From NCBI RefSeq assembly GCF_000187245.1, contig NC_027863.1:618735-682734 (forward strand): a stretch of DNA of 64,000 bases, in the 5' to 3' direction. A program made the translations under genes and the position numbers. The stretch comes from Ogataea parapolymorpha DL-1 (taxonomy: Eukaryota; Ascomycota; Pichiomycetes; Pichiales; Pichiaceae). Under the pieces are notes generated by a model. The model saw only the letters and a program-made list of their open reading frames with translations, was not told where the DNA came from and ran no database searches. Numbering within the stretch: position 1 is the first letter of the stretch; each line of letters begins with the position of its first letter. Of the stretch, positions 1-7,925 are shown piece after piece.

Positions 1-1
1 G

Positions 2-1150
2 TACAACGTGAACAAGGACACTCTCCCGGGCAGAGACATTCTGAAACAGCCGGGTACAGCCGAGGGAGAGACCAGAATGGTCCGCACGGAGATCGGCACC
101 GTCGAGGTGTACCAATGGAACGAATCCAAGTGGAGAAAGGTTGGCGAGGTTGTCAATTCCACTTCGACGGACAAGAAGAAAGAGTATAATGGCCAATTTT
201 ACGACTATGTGTTCGACGTTGACATTGCCGACGGCCAGCCACCGCTGAAGCTACCCTACAACACTAACGAGAGCCCGTATGCGGTGGCAGACAAGTTCCT
301 GCTCGACAACAATCTGCCGGCCTCGTACTCGCAGCAGGTGGTAGATTTCATTCTTGCCAACACCGGCGGTGCCAGCTTGGACCAGCAGTCGGGTCCTAGC
401 TCATCTGAGCCATACCAGGACCCGGCGTATCAGAAACAGGGCATCTTGCCGCAGACAGAATACCTGCAGTTTTCGAAACTGGACGAGACCAAGATCCGGA
501 CTGGGTTCGCGAAACTGAACGCCAAACAGCCTCTGCAGAACCAGATCGAGCCTGTGGAGTTTGAGACGTGCATGAACTGCCAGGATTTCAAGCAACTGGC
601 GATCCTGGCCGGCCAGATGATCTCAAACTGGGATGCCAGCTCAAAACTGCTCGGGTTCGACATTCTGCGGTTCACGATTCTGCACACGCCGCCGTTCGAG
701 ACTCTGTTTGAACTGATCAAAATCGGGCTCACGTCGCAGTCGCCCAAGGTGGTCATGATGACGATCCGACTACTGGTCAACATCTTCAGCGCGAAGCAGT
801 GGGGGGAGCGTGTTTTTGCGGATCCAGACCTGATGGATGTGATTTTCTTGGACGACATTTTGGACGCTCTCAAAACAGAGAAGCTGATGAGCATCACGGT
901 CGCGACGTTTGTGCTCAACTACGCCGTGTTCATCCGCAAGCTGCGGGACCAGACGTTGTACACGAAGCTGGCTGCCGTGATCAACAAGTTTGGCGTCGCT
1001 CTTGCCCGCGACGAGGAGTCAGCATACCGACTGTTGGTGGCGATCGGCACTCTCAAGCCGCTGGGCACCAAGATAGACGCAGCAGTGACCACTGAACTGC
1101 AAAAATACAAAAGTCCGCGTTTCGACGCGCTCTGGACAGAAATCAAATAG
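2..1150 (+). CDS. DOA1: Doa1/Ufd3 (PLAA family), 3' part
   Basis: C-terminal part of the ubiquitin-binding Cdc48 cofactor Doa1/Ufd3; the 5' end lies outside the window, and the frame is open from base 2. The visible part has a PFU ubiquitin-binding domain (about residues 30-130, with the stretches TEIGTVEVYQWNESKW and YDYVFDVDI) and an ARM-like PUL domain (from about residue 150, starting with LPQTEYLQF) that binds the Cdc48 C-terminus in this family. The N-terminal WD40 propeller is missing only because the window starts here. It converges on URA6 with 22 bp between stops. Family knowledge: ubiquitin homeostasis, ERAD and mitochondria-associated degradation. Confidence 0.88.
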   Translation, partial: YNVNKDTLPGRDILKQPGTAEGETRMVRTEIGTVEVYQWNESKWRKVGEVVNSTSTDKKKEYNGQFYDYVFDVDIADGQPPLKLPYNTNESPYAVADKFLLDNNLPASYSQQVVDFILANTGGASLDQQSGPSSSEPYQDPAYQKQGILPQTEYLQFSKLDETKIRTGFAKLNAKQPLQNQIEPVEFETCMNCQDFKQLAILAGQMISNWDASSKLLGFDILRFTILHTPPFETLFELIKIGLTSQSPKVVMMTIRLLVNIFSAKQWGERVFADPDLMDVIFLDDILDALKTEKLMSITVATFVLNYAVFIRKLRDQTLYTKLAAVINKFGVALARDEESAYRLLVAIGTLKPLGTKIDAAVTTELQKYKSPRFDALWTEIK

Positions 1151-1172
1151 ACGGATTATGACATTTATTGCT

Positions 1173-2012
1173 CTATTTGGTAACTCCTTTCTCTGCAAAC
1201 GCAGAAACCACCTTGTTGTAAACTTCCTCCACAGGCTGATTGCAGCTGACCTTGACCACGCGGCCTTGTTTGTCGAAATAGTCCACCACGGGCATGCTGG
1301 TCTCCATAAACGTCCTGAACCGTTTTTTGATGCTCTCGAGGTTGTCGTCAGTTCTTCCAGACGTCTTTCCTCTCTCGAGCAGTCTATGCAGCATGACTTC
1401 CTCCGGACACTCGAAATACAACGTCAGCTTGCTCTTGACAATCAAATCCTCGAAAGAAACAGCCTGGTCCATTTTTCTAGGGAACCCGTCGATCAGGAAC
1501 TTAGTTTTCTTGTTTTTGGTGTATTGTTCCACGATCGCGTTCTTCAACAGGTTGATCGTGATCTCCTGCGGCACAATCAGCCCCTCCTTGATGTAGTGCG
1601 CAATTAGCGAGCCATACTCGGAGTTCGGATTGGCCTGTTCGGCCCGCAGCAGGTCGCCGGCCGAAAGATGGACAAAGTCGTAATTTTTCACCAGCTTGGC
1701 GCACTGCGTGCCCTTGCCAGAGCCAGGGCCGCCCAGCACAAATATCACGTCGATGTCGGAGTCCCTAAAAAGTGGGCCGGTAGGGTCAATGGATGCCCTA
1801 GGCGGCTTGCTCGTCGAGTTGAGGTTGTAGTAGGTGACACCAATGGCCAGCCCTCCAAGCAACAACAACGGGTAGAAATGCTTGGATTTCTGCTGCTGTG
1901 ACGAGTAGAAACGCGCACCTCCTGCCCTCACAGCTGGCACCGCGCGCAGAACTCTGTGGCCCGTGATTATTCCTCTGGAAGGTGCAAACAGTCTCAGCAT
2001 GACGAGTTCCAA
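1173..2012 (-). CDS. URA6: UMP/CMP kinase with N-terminal extension (Ura6)
   Basis: 279-residue nucleoside-monophosphate kinase that phosphorylates UMP (and CMP/dCMP or AMP in this family) with ATP in pyrimidine synthesis. The P-loop GGPGSGKGTQ is followed by the NMP-binding segment (LSAGDLLRAE), the FLIDGFPRK motif and the LID region with RGKTSGRTDDN. An N-terminal stretch of about 80 residues has Arg/Ser-rich presequence character followed by a short hydrophobic segment (FYPLLLLGGLAIGVTYY), so membrane or mitochondrial association is possible. Met5 (base 2000) is an alternative start that would give a more typical presequence. T-rich tracts lie just upstream (2021-2044). Pyrimidine-type rather than adenylate kinase is judged from the compact LID. 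Confidence 0.85.
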   Translation of the reverse strand: MELVMLRLFAPSRGIITGHRVLRAVPAVRAGGARFYSSQQQKSKHFYPLLLLGGLAIGVTYYNLNSTSKPPRASIDPTGPLFRDSDIDVIFVLGGPGSGKGTQCAKLVKNYDFVHLSAGDLLRAEQANPNSEYGSLIAHYIKEGLIVPQEITINLLKNAIVEQYTKNKKTKFLIDGFPRKMDQAVSFEDLIVKSKLTLYFECPEEVMLHRLLERGKTSGRTDDNLESIKKRFRTFMETSMPVVDYFDKQGRVVKVSCNQPVEEVYNKVVSAFAEKGVTK

Positions 2013-2117
2013 CTCTTAGTTTTTTTTTTATTTTTTTTTGTTTTTCGCTACGTTATCACAATAATAGTATATACACAGGGCTGTGCAGAGTAACGTCTAA
2101 TTGCTACAACTCTATAA

Positions 2118-3446
2118 TCACCATCTCATCATCGACATGTCGTTTCTCAGTCTGTTGTAATCGAACAATGCCTCGATCTGTCCCGTACCAGCAACGGCAA
2201 TGTCCTGGTCGTACAGGTATTTCTGGGCCCATTGCGACACCTTCTTGTGCGACACGTCGTCGACAGACTTGATGATCTCGGCCTCAGACTCCTCGAAGCC
2301 GTGCAGGAAAGTGTTAGTGGCCAGCTTCTCAGCCTCCTGGGCAGACGACTTGGCAGGAGAAAGCAGCTTCAGCTTCAGAGCAGCCTTACCTTGCTCCAGC
2401 TCCGTCTCCGTGAACGTGCCGGCAGAGAATCTGTTCCAGTTCTTGAGCGTGAAGTGCACCACCTCGTCCAAGTATTCGATGTGCTGGGTCTCCAGATAGG
2501 CTCCCCACAGGGACACGTCCGAGTAGCCAAGCGAGAAGTGGTCGAACTCGTCGGTCATAGGGTTAGCGTTGAAGAACTGGGCCAATTGCGAACCCTGGAA
2601 GCTGGTGTACAGGCCCTTGGCTTGGTACAGGCCATTGATTTGGGCAGCAACAAGACCAGCATAGTAGTCTGCAGCCGATGGGGCAGGACCTTGGGCAGAG
2701 ATGGCAACGTGGGCTGCTGGCAAGGTGTCGTCTCTGAATCTGGCGTCGGATCCCAAGAAGTGGAATGGCTCGAACGCTGGCTTAGATCCCGCAGGAACAG
2801 ACAGCTCGGAAGCAAGTTTGACCAGGTCGTCGTGTTTGACCTCACCAACAGCCACGAGGGCCAGATTCGAGGCCACAAACTGCTTGCCCAGGAACGACTT
2901 GAGGTCCATGGACTCCAAAGTGGCCAGAGTGTCGGCCTTACCGTAGGTTGGCAAAGCAAGGGAGGTTCCCTGGAATGCGGTGGAAATCATGTGCTCGATG
3001 ACCATAGGCTTTGGCTTGGTCTCGAAGGCCTCGGCGAAAGCGGAAGCCTCTGCAGCCTTGTCTTTGATGTAGGACTCGTTTTTCAACAGGCTCTCGAGGT
3101 TGGCAACAAGGTTCTTGATGGTCTTGAAGGCCTCCTTGGCGTTACCCTTGGCGAAGGAGGTGACGGCCAATCCGGTGACTTCCTTGGCGTTGGAAGAGCT
3201 GACTTCAACACCAGACAGCGCGTAGGCCTCGCTGGCAGCCTTGGACGAGGCAACCACAGATCCAGCAAGCGTCGAAACACCAGAATTGAATGGGTTCTCG
3301 GATCTGGAACCAGAGTTCAAGTACAGACCAATCGACGAGGTAGACTGCGAGCCTGGCTTGGACACAACAGTGAAGCCGTTAGGCAGCTTGGTGACCACAG
3401 ACTTGGCCACCTGTCTTGATGAGGAGAAGAATCTTCTTGACAACAT
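2118..3446 (-). CDS. QCR2: Cytochrome bc1 complex core protein 2 (Qcr2)
   Basis: Core subunit 2 of mitochondrial complex III, a non-catalytic member of the M16 (MPP-like) fold. The sequence VVTKLPNGFTVVSKPG starts the first M16 domain, and no HxxEH zinc motif is present, as expected for core 2. I place the start at base 3446 (MLSRRFFSSSRQ), which gives a clean mitochondrial presequence and 442 residues. The frame is open upstream to 3506 but that extension looks artificial. It is divergent from the mitochondrial ribosomal protein at 3601, so two mitochondrial genes share a 154-bp promoter region. Many codons end in C or G, in keeping with high expression. Confidence 0.9.
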   Translation of the reverse strand: MLSRRFFSSSRQVAKSVVTKLPNGFTVVSKPGSQSTSSIGLYLNSGSRSENPFNSGVSTLAGSVVASSKAASEAYALSGVEVSSSNAKEVTGLAVTSFAKGNAKEAFKTIKNLVANLESLLKNESYIKDKAAEASAFAEAFETKPKPMVIEHMISTAFQGTSLALPTYGKADTLATLESMDLKSFLGKQFVASNLALVAVGEVKHDDLVKLASELSVPAGSKPAFEPFHFLGSDARFRDDTLPAAHVAISAQGPAPSAADYYAGLVAAQINGLYQAKGLYTSFQGSQLAQFFNANPMTDEFDHFSLGYSDVSLWGAYLETQHIEYLDEVVHFTLKNWNRFSAGTFTETELEQGKAALKLKLLSPAKSSAQEAEKLATNTFLHGFEESEAEIIKSVDDVSHKKVSQWAQKYLYDQDIAVAGTGQIEALFDYNRLRNDMSMMRW

Positions 3447-3600
3447 TGGAAAACAAGGAAGGTTGGAAGAGTTGTGGATATTTTTTTTTCGAGCAGAGCG
3501 GGCCAATCAAATTTTCATTAATATTAATGGCTGCTGGTGCAGAGATGCAGGACGCTCGCTCATAACTTTTTCAACCGCGAGAAAAAAAAAACTTCAGACC

Positions 3601-3981
3601 ATGTCGGAGCTCATCAAAGTCGTCAAGGCCAGCAGGCCGCTGAAGCGGTTTCCACAGCCCGTGAGTCTTCCCACGGGATTTGTCAATACCCGTATTTTGC
3701 GGGACAATTTTAAGAGACAAATGGCTGCGGAGCACGAGGTGACCAGCAAGGCGCTCAAGTTTATTGCTAGAAACGCGGCGCTGCCTCAGAAAATGAGACT
3801 CGAGGCGCAGATCCAGCTGACGGCAATGCCCAACTATACCAGAATGAACCAAGTGCGCGACCGGTGTCTGGAGTCGGGAACGGCAAAGAAAATAATCAAG
3901 CCGTTCAGAGTCGGCAGATACCAGTTTAGATTGATGGCCAAGGAGGGCGAGTTCCCAGGCGTCAAGAAGGGTGTTTGGTGA
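3601..3981 (+). CDS. MRP2: Mitochondrial small-subunit ribosomal protein uS14m (Mrp2)
   Basis: 126-residue protein of the uS14 family. The C-terminal signature is clear: RDRCLESGTAKKIIKPFRVGR followed by FRLMAKEGEFPGVKKGVW, corresponding to the conserved RC-x-x-(S/T)G...F..R..FR..A..G..PG..K..W pattern. There is no four-cysteine zinc site, so it is a zinc-free form. The frame is open far upstream, but the ATG at 3601 follows an A-rich leader and gives the family length (115 residues in S. cerevisiae). It shares a divergent promoter with QCR2. Confidence 0.9.
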   Translation: MSELIKVVKASRPLKRFPQPVSLPTGFVNTRILRDNFKRQMAAEHEVTSKALKFIARNAALPQKMRLEAQIQLTAMPNYTRMNQVRDRCLESGTAKKIIKPFRVGRYQFRLMAKEGEFPGVKKGVW

Positions 3982-4112
3982 TGTGCTGTACATAGTTATG
4001 TCATAAAAGTTATGAGTGATGAAATTAAGGGGTATTCTATACTCATATATACCCAGTATTCCTGCGAGCGAGATGCGAGAGTCCTAGTCCGGCTAGAACA
4101 AGAGAGCCAAAC

Positions 4113-4391
4113 TTAGTTCTCTCTGTACGAAATTTTCTTGGCCAGCTTTCTGAACTTCGCGTCCGCCTCGTCAGCCTCAACGGTTCCTGGGTTGCTCAGA
4201 ACGAACATTCTTCTGGTTTGCATCGACAGCGGGTCCTGCTGGACGATTTTCAAACGGTATTGAGCAAACGACTGGAAGTGGCCAGCAGGAGCCTTAACGG
4301 CGTTTGCGGCCTGCGCTTGGACCTCCTTCTCCTTCTCGAACAATCTGATAGCTGTGGTGGTGAATCTTCTGACTGACAATCTCAAAGACAT
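4113..4391 (-). CDS. Small putative mitochondrial protein, unrecognised
   Basis: 92 residues with an Arg/Ser/Thr-rich, acid-free start (MSLRLSVRRFTTTAIRLF) typical of a mitochondrial presequence, then a hydrophilic body with a conserved-looking core (QYRLKIVQQDPLSMQTRRMF). There are no cysteines and no membrane segment. Start and stop are clean, the composition is coding-like, and the neighbours QCR2 and MRP2 are mitochondrial. I cannot assign a family. Candidates are a small mitoribosomal protein or an accessory subunit of a respiratory complex. A proteolytic fragment or spurious ORF is less likely given the good presequence. Confidence 0.6.
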   Translation of the reverse strand: MSLRLSVRRFTTTAIRLFEKEKEVQAQAANAVKAPAGHFQSFAQYRLKIVQQDPLSMQTRRMFVLSNPGTVEADEADAKFRKLAKKISYREN

Positions 4392-4853
4392 GTTGCTTGA
4401 GTTTAAAGAGACCGGACGCTGAGTTTTTATATTAATCAGATTGAGGGGGTATGGAAAGTTTGCACACCCCTCGTTTTATTGTGCACATGCATGAGATTGA
4501 AAAAATTGGTCACGGATTTTTTCAGTCTCACTATCAGTCTGCTTCGGCTATCGTAAGTTTTTAGGCGAGGACAGCAGAGCTCCTGCAATTTGGCAGCAAA
4601 CACCCCATTTTTTCAGGAGATAAGGTTTCGTGACCATGTGCAAGATGGGGTCATGGTCATCGCCGAGATTTGTCATGATGCGGTCTCCTCAGTCTCCTCA
4701 TTTTGTTTTTGTTTTGGTGTCTCCTCACGTTTTTCGGATGTACAGCGTAGCTATCCCGTATGCCGATAACTCAGACGGGCCTGAGCAAAGGTTGGCGTCG
4801 GTGTGGCTTTTTGCTTGCTCTTATCTCCATGTGCACATCAAAATCCCAGAGTT
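4392..4853. other. Intergenic region between the small mitochondrial gene and tRNA-Phe
   Basis: About 460 bp without a convincing ORF. It holds the promoter of the minus-strand 92-residue gene (an A/T-rich stretch at 4427-4440) and the 5' flank of the tRNA. A 77-codon plus-strand ORF (4630-4863) runs into the tRNA gene and has no coding character. No repeat or structured RNA was recognised. Confidence 0.5.
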
Positions 4854-4926
4854 GCTGACTTAGCTCAGTTGGGAGAGCGTCAGACTGAAGTTCTGAAGGT
4901 CCTGAGTTCGATCCTCAGAGTTAGCA
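4854..4926 (+). tRNA. tRNA-Phe (GAA), intronless
   Basis: 73-nt cloverleaf read by eye. Acceptor GCTGACT pairs with AGTTAGC (one G-U), D-stem GCTC/GAGC with loop AGTTGGGA, anticodon stem TCAGA/TCTGA with loop CTGAAGT (anticodon GAA), variable loop AGGTC, T-stem CTGAG/CTCAG with loop TTCGATC, discriminator A. Internal A box (TAGCTCAGTTGG) and B box (AGTTCGATCC) are intact. There is no intron after position 37, whereas S. cerevisiae tRNA-Phe genes carry one. A seven-T pol III terminator follows within 3 nt. Confidence 0.95.
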
Positions 4927-4928
4927 TC

Positions 4929-4935
4929 TTTTTTT
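4929..4935 (+). terminator. RNA polymerase III terminator of tRNA-Phe
   Basis: Run of seven T starting 2 nt after the discriminator base, followed by further T-rich sequence to about 4951. Confidence 0.85.
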
Positions 4936-4979
4936 ATTTCTTTTAATTTTTTAAATACTACGTTTTCTTGTTTTTGTTC

Positions 4980-5702
4980 ATGGAGGACGAGTTTGACGAT
5001 TTCGGCGAGTTCGAGGAGTTCGAACAGCCCCCACAGCAGTCGGGCGCAGACACATTCATTTTCGCTCCGGAAAACGGCTCAGTTGAGGAACTCAGCCATA
5101 TGATACACAGTCTTCTGGGGTCCGACCCGTCAAGCGAGCCCGCTGGCGACCTACAGCTGGACCAGAGGTGTCAGGATGTCTATGAGAGACTCACGCTACC
5201 GCCAATGAACCTCCAGCAGGTGAATTGGAAACGCTCGCTTCTGCGAAGACAGCTTTTGCTGAGTCTACGTATTCCCATTGATCTGGACGAGGTTCTTCCC
5301 TCTGGCTCAAAAACCAGAAAATCCAAACTTTACGACAGCAATGCATTAGCGGGACTAAAGAACAACGAGCTTTCACAGCTGGAAGAGCGGATTGCAAAGC
5401 TTGAAATTGATAAAGTCGAAAAGGATAAAATACTAGAGTCGAGTGCCGCTGTTCTGGAAAGCGTGCACCAGAAAGTCCAGCCAGAGTCGTTTTACCGTGC
5501 GGCAGCGGAACGTGGCGAGCTGGACAGCAAGGCCAACGAGCTGGAAAGCGTGCGCGACGAGCTGCTGAAAATAGCGTGCAGTCTGAATCTGCGTTTAGAG
5601 GAGCTCAAGCAGGACAACGAGATCTACTCAATGTACGTGGAAAATCTTGTTGGAAATACACAGAAGCGCAGAAGAGAGGAGAAGAAGGGTGATCGAAAAT
5701 GA
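4980..5702 (+). CDS. Laa2-like (DUF5102) clathrin/AP-1 accessory protein, tentative
   Basis: 240 residues. The acidic N-terminus with DDFGEFEEFEQ resembles the short DDFGDF-type motifs that bind clathrin-adaptor ear domains. The middle and C-terminal parts are long charged helices likely to form coiled coils (about residues 125-235), ending in a basic KRRREEKK tail. This arrangement fits the fungal DUF5102 family (S. cerevisiae Laa2/YBL010C, which links Laa1 and AP-1). The assignment rests on motif and architecture only. The start is the first ATG, 53 bp after the tRNA-Phe gene, so its promoter overlaps or abuts the tRNA. The stop is 8 bp from the ERG7 stop on the other strand. Confidence 0.55.
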   Translation: MEDEFDDFGEFEEFEQPPQQSGADTFIFAPENGSVEELSHMIHSLLGSDPSSEPAGDLQLDQRCQDVYERLTLPPMNLQQVNWKRSLLRRQLLLSLRIPIDLDEVLPSGSKTRKSKLYDSNALAGLKNNELSQLEERIAKLEIDKVEKDKILESSAAVLESVHQKVQPESFYRAAAERGELDSKANELESVRDELLKIACSLNLRLEELKQDNEIYSMYVENLVGNTQKRRREEKKGDRK

Positions 5703-5710
5703 ATGGTGCT

Positions 5711-7858
5711 TTATCTCCAAACACGGCCGCCCTGATGCAGTCTCCGTCTGTAGAGACCGAGGGCCTTGATTGGAAAAATAAACCGGTAATTTGGATACTC
5801 GATCGCACACGAGTGGTTGAACACCCCTTCCACGCCCTCAATTGCCCAGCTGCCGTCAGAAGCCTGTCTTTGCAGCAAAAGTCGGATACCGCGCTCGATC
5901 ACCGTCAGATCAGGGTACTCTGCCAGCAACAGGCCGATCAAAGCCCACGAAGTCTGCACCAAATTGGACTCCTTGGTGCTCACATAGGTGTGTGTTTCGC
6001 AACTCTTCATTGACTCGCCCCAACCCCCGTCAGGAAGCTGCCGTTTGACAAGAAAATCGCATCCTTTGCGCACAGTGTCGCTGTTGGCATAGCTGTGCCC
6101 CGTCTCAGAAAACGCCTCGAGCGCAAACATCCCCGAATACGTATAACAGATGCCCCAGCAGCCATACCACGAGCCGTCCGGATTCTGCGCCTTCTCGATG
6201 TAGCACAGCGCGCGAGAGATGGCCCGCTCCACGTCGGCCGCACGGTAGCTGCTGTGCTTGCGGAAATACACCAGCCCCAATATACTCGAGTCGGTGCACT
6301 CGACATACGGATACTCCACCATGATGTTGCCGAACACTTCTGCTGGATTCAGAAGCTCCATCAGCGGCGTCGCCTTGATCTTCTCGTACGTCGAAAACGA
6401 GCCGTAGTACGACATCAGCCGCGAGCTCCAGTCCACGTTCTGCAGCGTGAGCAGCACGTCGATTGTATTATGTAAGCGCTGAATCAGCTCCCTGTCTGCG
6501 GGACGGGCCATCAGCACCGCCTTCATCGCCTCGGCCGAGCAGTCGCTCACAGTGTAGCCCTGGTCCTTTGTCGAGAACGGCCATGCGCCGCGTCTTTTGT
6601 CTCTGTACGAGCCGGGCACGCACTCTGTGTCGAACTGCGACCGGAGCAGAAAATCGACTGCTCTGTCGTGCGCGGTGGCCACGGCCTCGTGGTTGTGCAC
6701 TTGCGCCACATGGAAGCACTGCACCGCAAACGAGCTGTCCCAGACCTGCGAGCCGTTCGTGCCCATCATGGTCATTCCAATTGGGCTCAAAAACAGCTCC
6801 TCTTTCAGCCGTTCGGCCACTCTTTCGAACCGTTTGCTACGGCCCTCTTCTATGTACACCACGATGCTGTTGAAGGCTCCGTTGACGGGGGCAATGGATA
6901 AATCGTCCGTATTTTCGAGCTCCTTCAATACAAGGCCATATGCGATGTCGTTGGACCATTTAGCAAGCCACTGTGGCCGATACCGGTCGTACTTCACCAT
7001 CATCCAGTTCACCACGTCCAGCACCTTGGTGTGCGGATAGTACAGGTCTATGCCGCACACTTTGTTGCGACAGGCGGCGAAGTCAATCTCTGCAAACGGC
7101 CGCGTGTATATCTCGTCGCGGATTTGCTCCAAAAGGGGGTCCAGCTTGCACTGGGCCTTGCAATTGTATAAATATGACACGGGAGCATATATGGCGCGCG
7201 TGTGCACCCACCACTTCATGGGGTGGACCGGCAGCCAGTAGGGAAGCGCAAACAGCTCGCTTGGAGCAGGGTTTACGCCCTCCCATTTGTACAGGTTCAG
7301 CACAGACAGCCAGATCTTGCCCCAGTGCGGGTTGCCCGTGGCTCCGCCCATGGCCAGCAGCGTTTTTCTGGCCTTGGCGCACGTGGGGTGGTCGGCGCCG
7401 AGCCCCAAGAGCCGCAGTATCACGTAGTTGATCGTCGTTCCAAAACACGTTGACTTGTCCGTTTCGTGAAGCCCCCACCCGCCGTCAACAGGGTGCGCAG
7501 TGTTCACAAGGTACCGCACGAGCTCTTTGGTCACGTGGTCTGGAATCGAAGTGCCGGTGAATTTTGCCGACGCAACGTATCCGATGGTGACAAACATCGG
7601 GCCTTTGTACATGTTAGGCCACGTGCCGGACTCGTGCTGCACGCCGGCGAAGTATGCGGCTGCTTTCTCGATCGCGTCGTCCAGCGACGGGTTTCCACTT
7701 GGGAGAGGCCTACTAGCCTGCAGAAGGTGTTTCTCAACTGCCGAAGGTTTCTGCGGGCCGTAATGCCATTTCTGGTTGCCCAGGTCGCTCACTTCAAGCG
7801 TCCAGTGGAGCTCGTCCGTCGCACTCGGCTCAATGCCCAGCTGGTCCGAGTAGTACAT
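5711..7858 (-). CDS. ERG7: Lanosterol synthase (oxidosqualene cyclase, Erg7)
   Basis: 715 residues, close to the 731 of S. cerevisiae Erg7. It cyclises 2,3-oxidosqualene to lanosterol in ergosterol synthesis on ER and lipid-droplet membranes. The catalytic acid motif is DCSAE (Asp about residue 439; DCTAE in most homologues). QW repeats are visible, for example GTWPNMYKGP, DGSWYGCWGICYTY, DGGWGESMKSC and DGSWAIEGVEGVF. The substrate-channel stretch WWVHTRAIYAPVSYLY is conserved. It is the last of five tandem minus-strand genes, and only 67 bp separate its ATG from the ULA1 stop, so its promoter is very short or lies within ULA1. Confidence 0.96.
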   Translation of the reverse strand: MYYSDQLGIEPSATDELHWTLEVSDLGNQKWHYGPQKPSAVEKHLLQASRPLPSGNPSLDDAIEKAAAYFAGVQHESGTWPNMYKGPMFVTIGYVASAKFTGTSIPDHVTKELVRYLVNTAHPVDGGWGLHETDKSTCFGTTINYVILRLLGLGADHPTCAKARKTLLAMGGATGNPHWGKIWLSVLNLYKWEGVNPAPSELFALPYWLPVHPMKWWVHTRAIYAPVSYLYNCKAQCKLDPLLEQIRDEIYTRPFAEIDFAACRNKVCGIDLYYPHTKVLDVVNWMMVKYDRYRPQWLAKWSNDIAYGLVLKELENTDDLSIAPVNGAFNSIVVYIEEGRSKRFERVAERLKEELFLSPIGMTMMGTNGSQVWDSSFAVQCFHVAQVHNHEAVATAHDRAVDFLLRSQFDTECVPGSYRDKRRGAWPFSTKDQGYTVSDCSAEAMKAVLMARPADRELIQRLHNTIDVLLTLQNVDWSSRLMSYYGSFSTYEKIKATPLMELLNPAEVFGNIMVEYPYVECTDSSILGLVYFRKHSSYRAADVERAISRALCYIEKAQNPDGSWYGCWGICYTYSGMFALEAFSETGHSYANSDTVRKGCDFLVKRQLPDGGWGESMKSCETHTYVSTKESNLVQTSWALIGLLLAEYPDLTVIERGIRLLLQRQASDGSWAIEGVEGVFNHSCAIEYPNYRFIFPIKALGLYRRRLHQGGRVWR

Positions 7859-7925
7859 TTAATTTAAATATACGAGAATTATTTTATTTTGGGTGGCATG
7901 CTTATGTAAATAAAATAAAAAAAAA

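Noticed and set aside
2232..3419. 395-codon plus-strand ORF opposite QCR2
   Set aside because: Mirror of QCR2 codon bias; composition (Gly, Arg, Val, Gln) is not protein-like.
4630..4863. 77-codon ORF ending in the tRNA
   Set aside because: Overlaps the tRNA-Phe gene and has no coding character.
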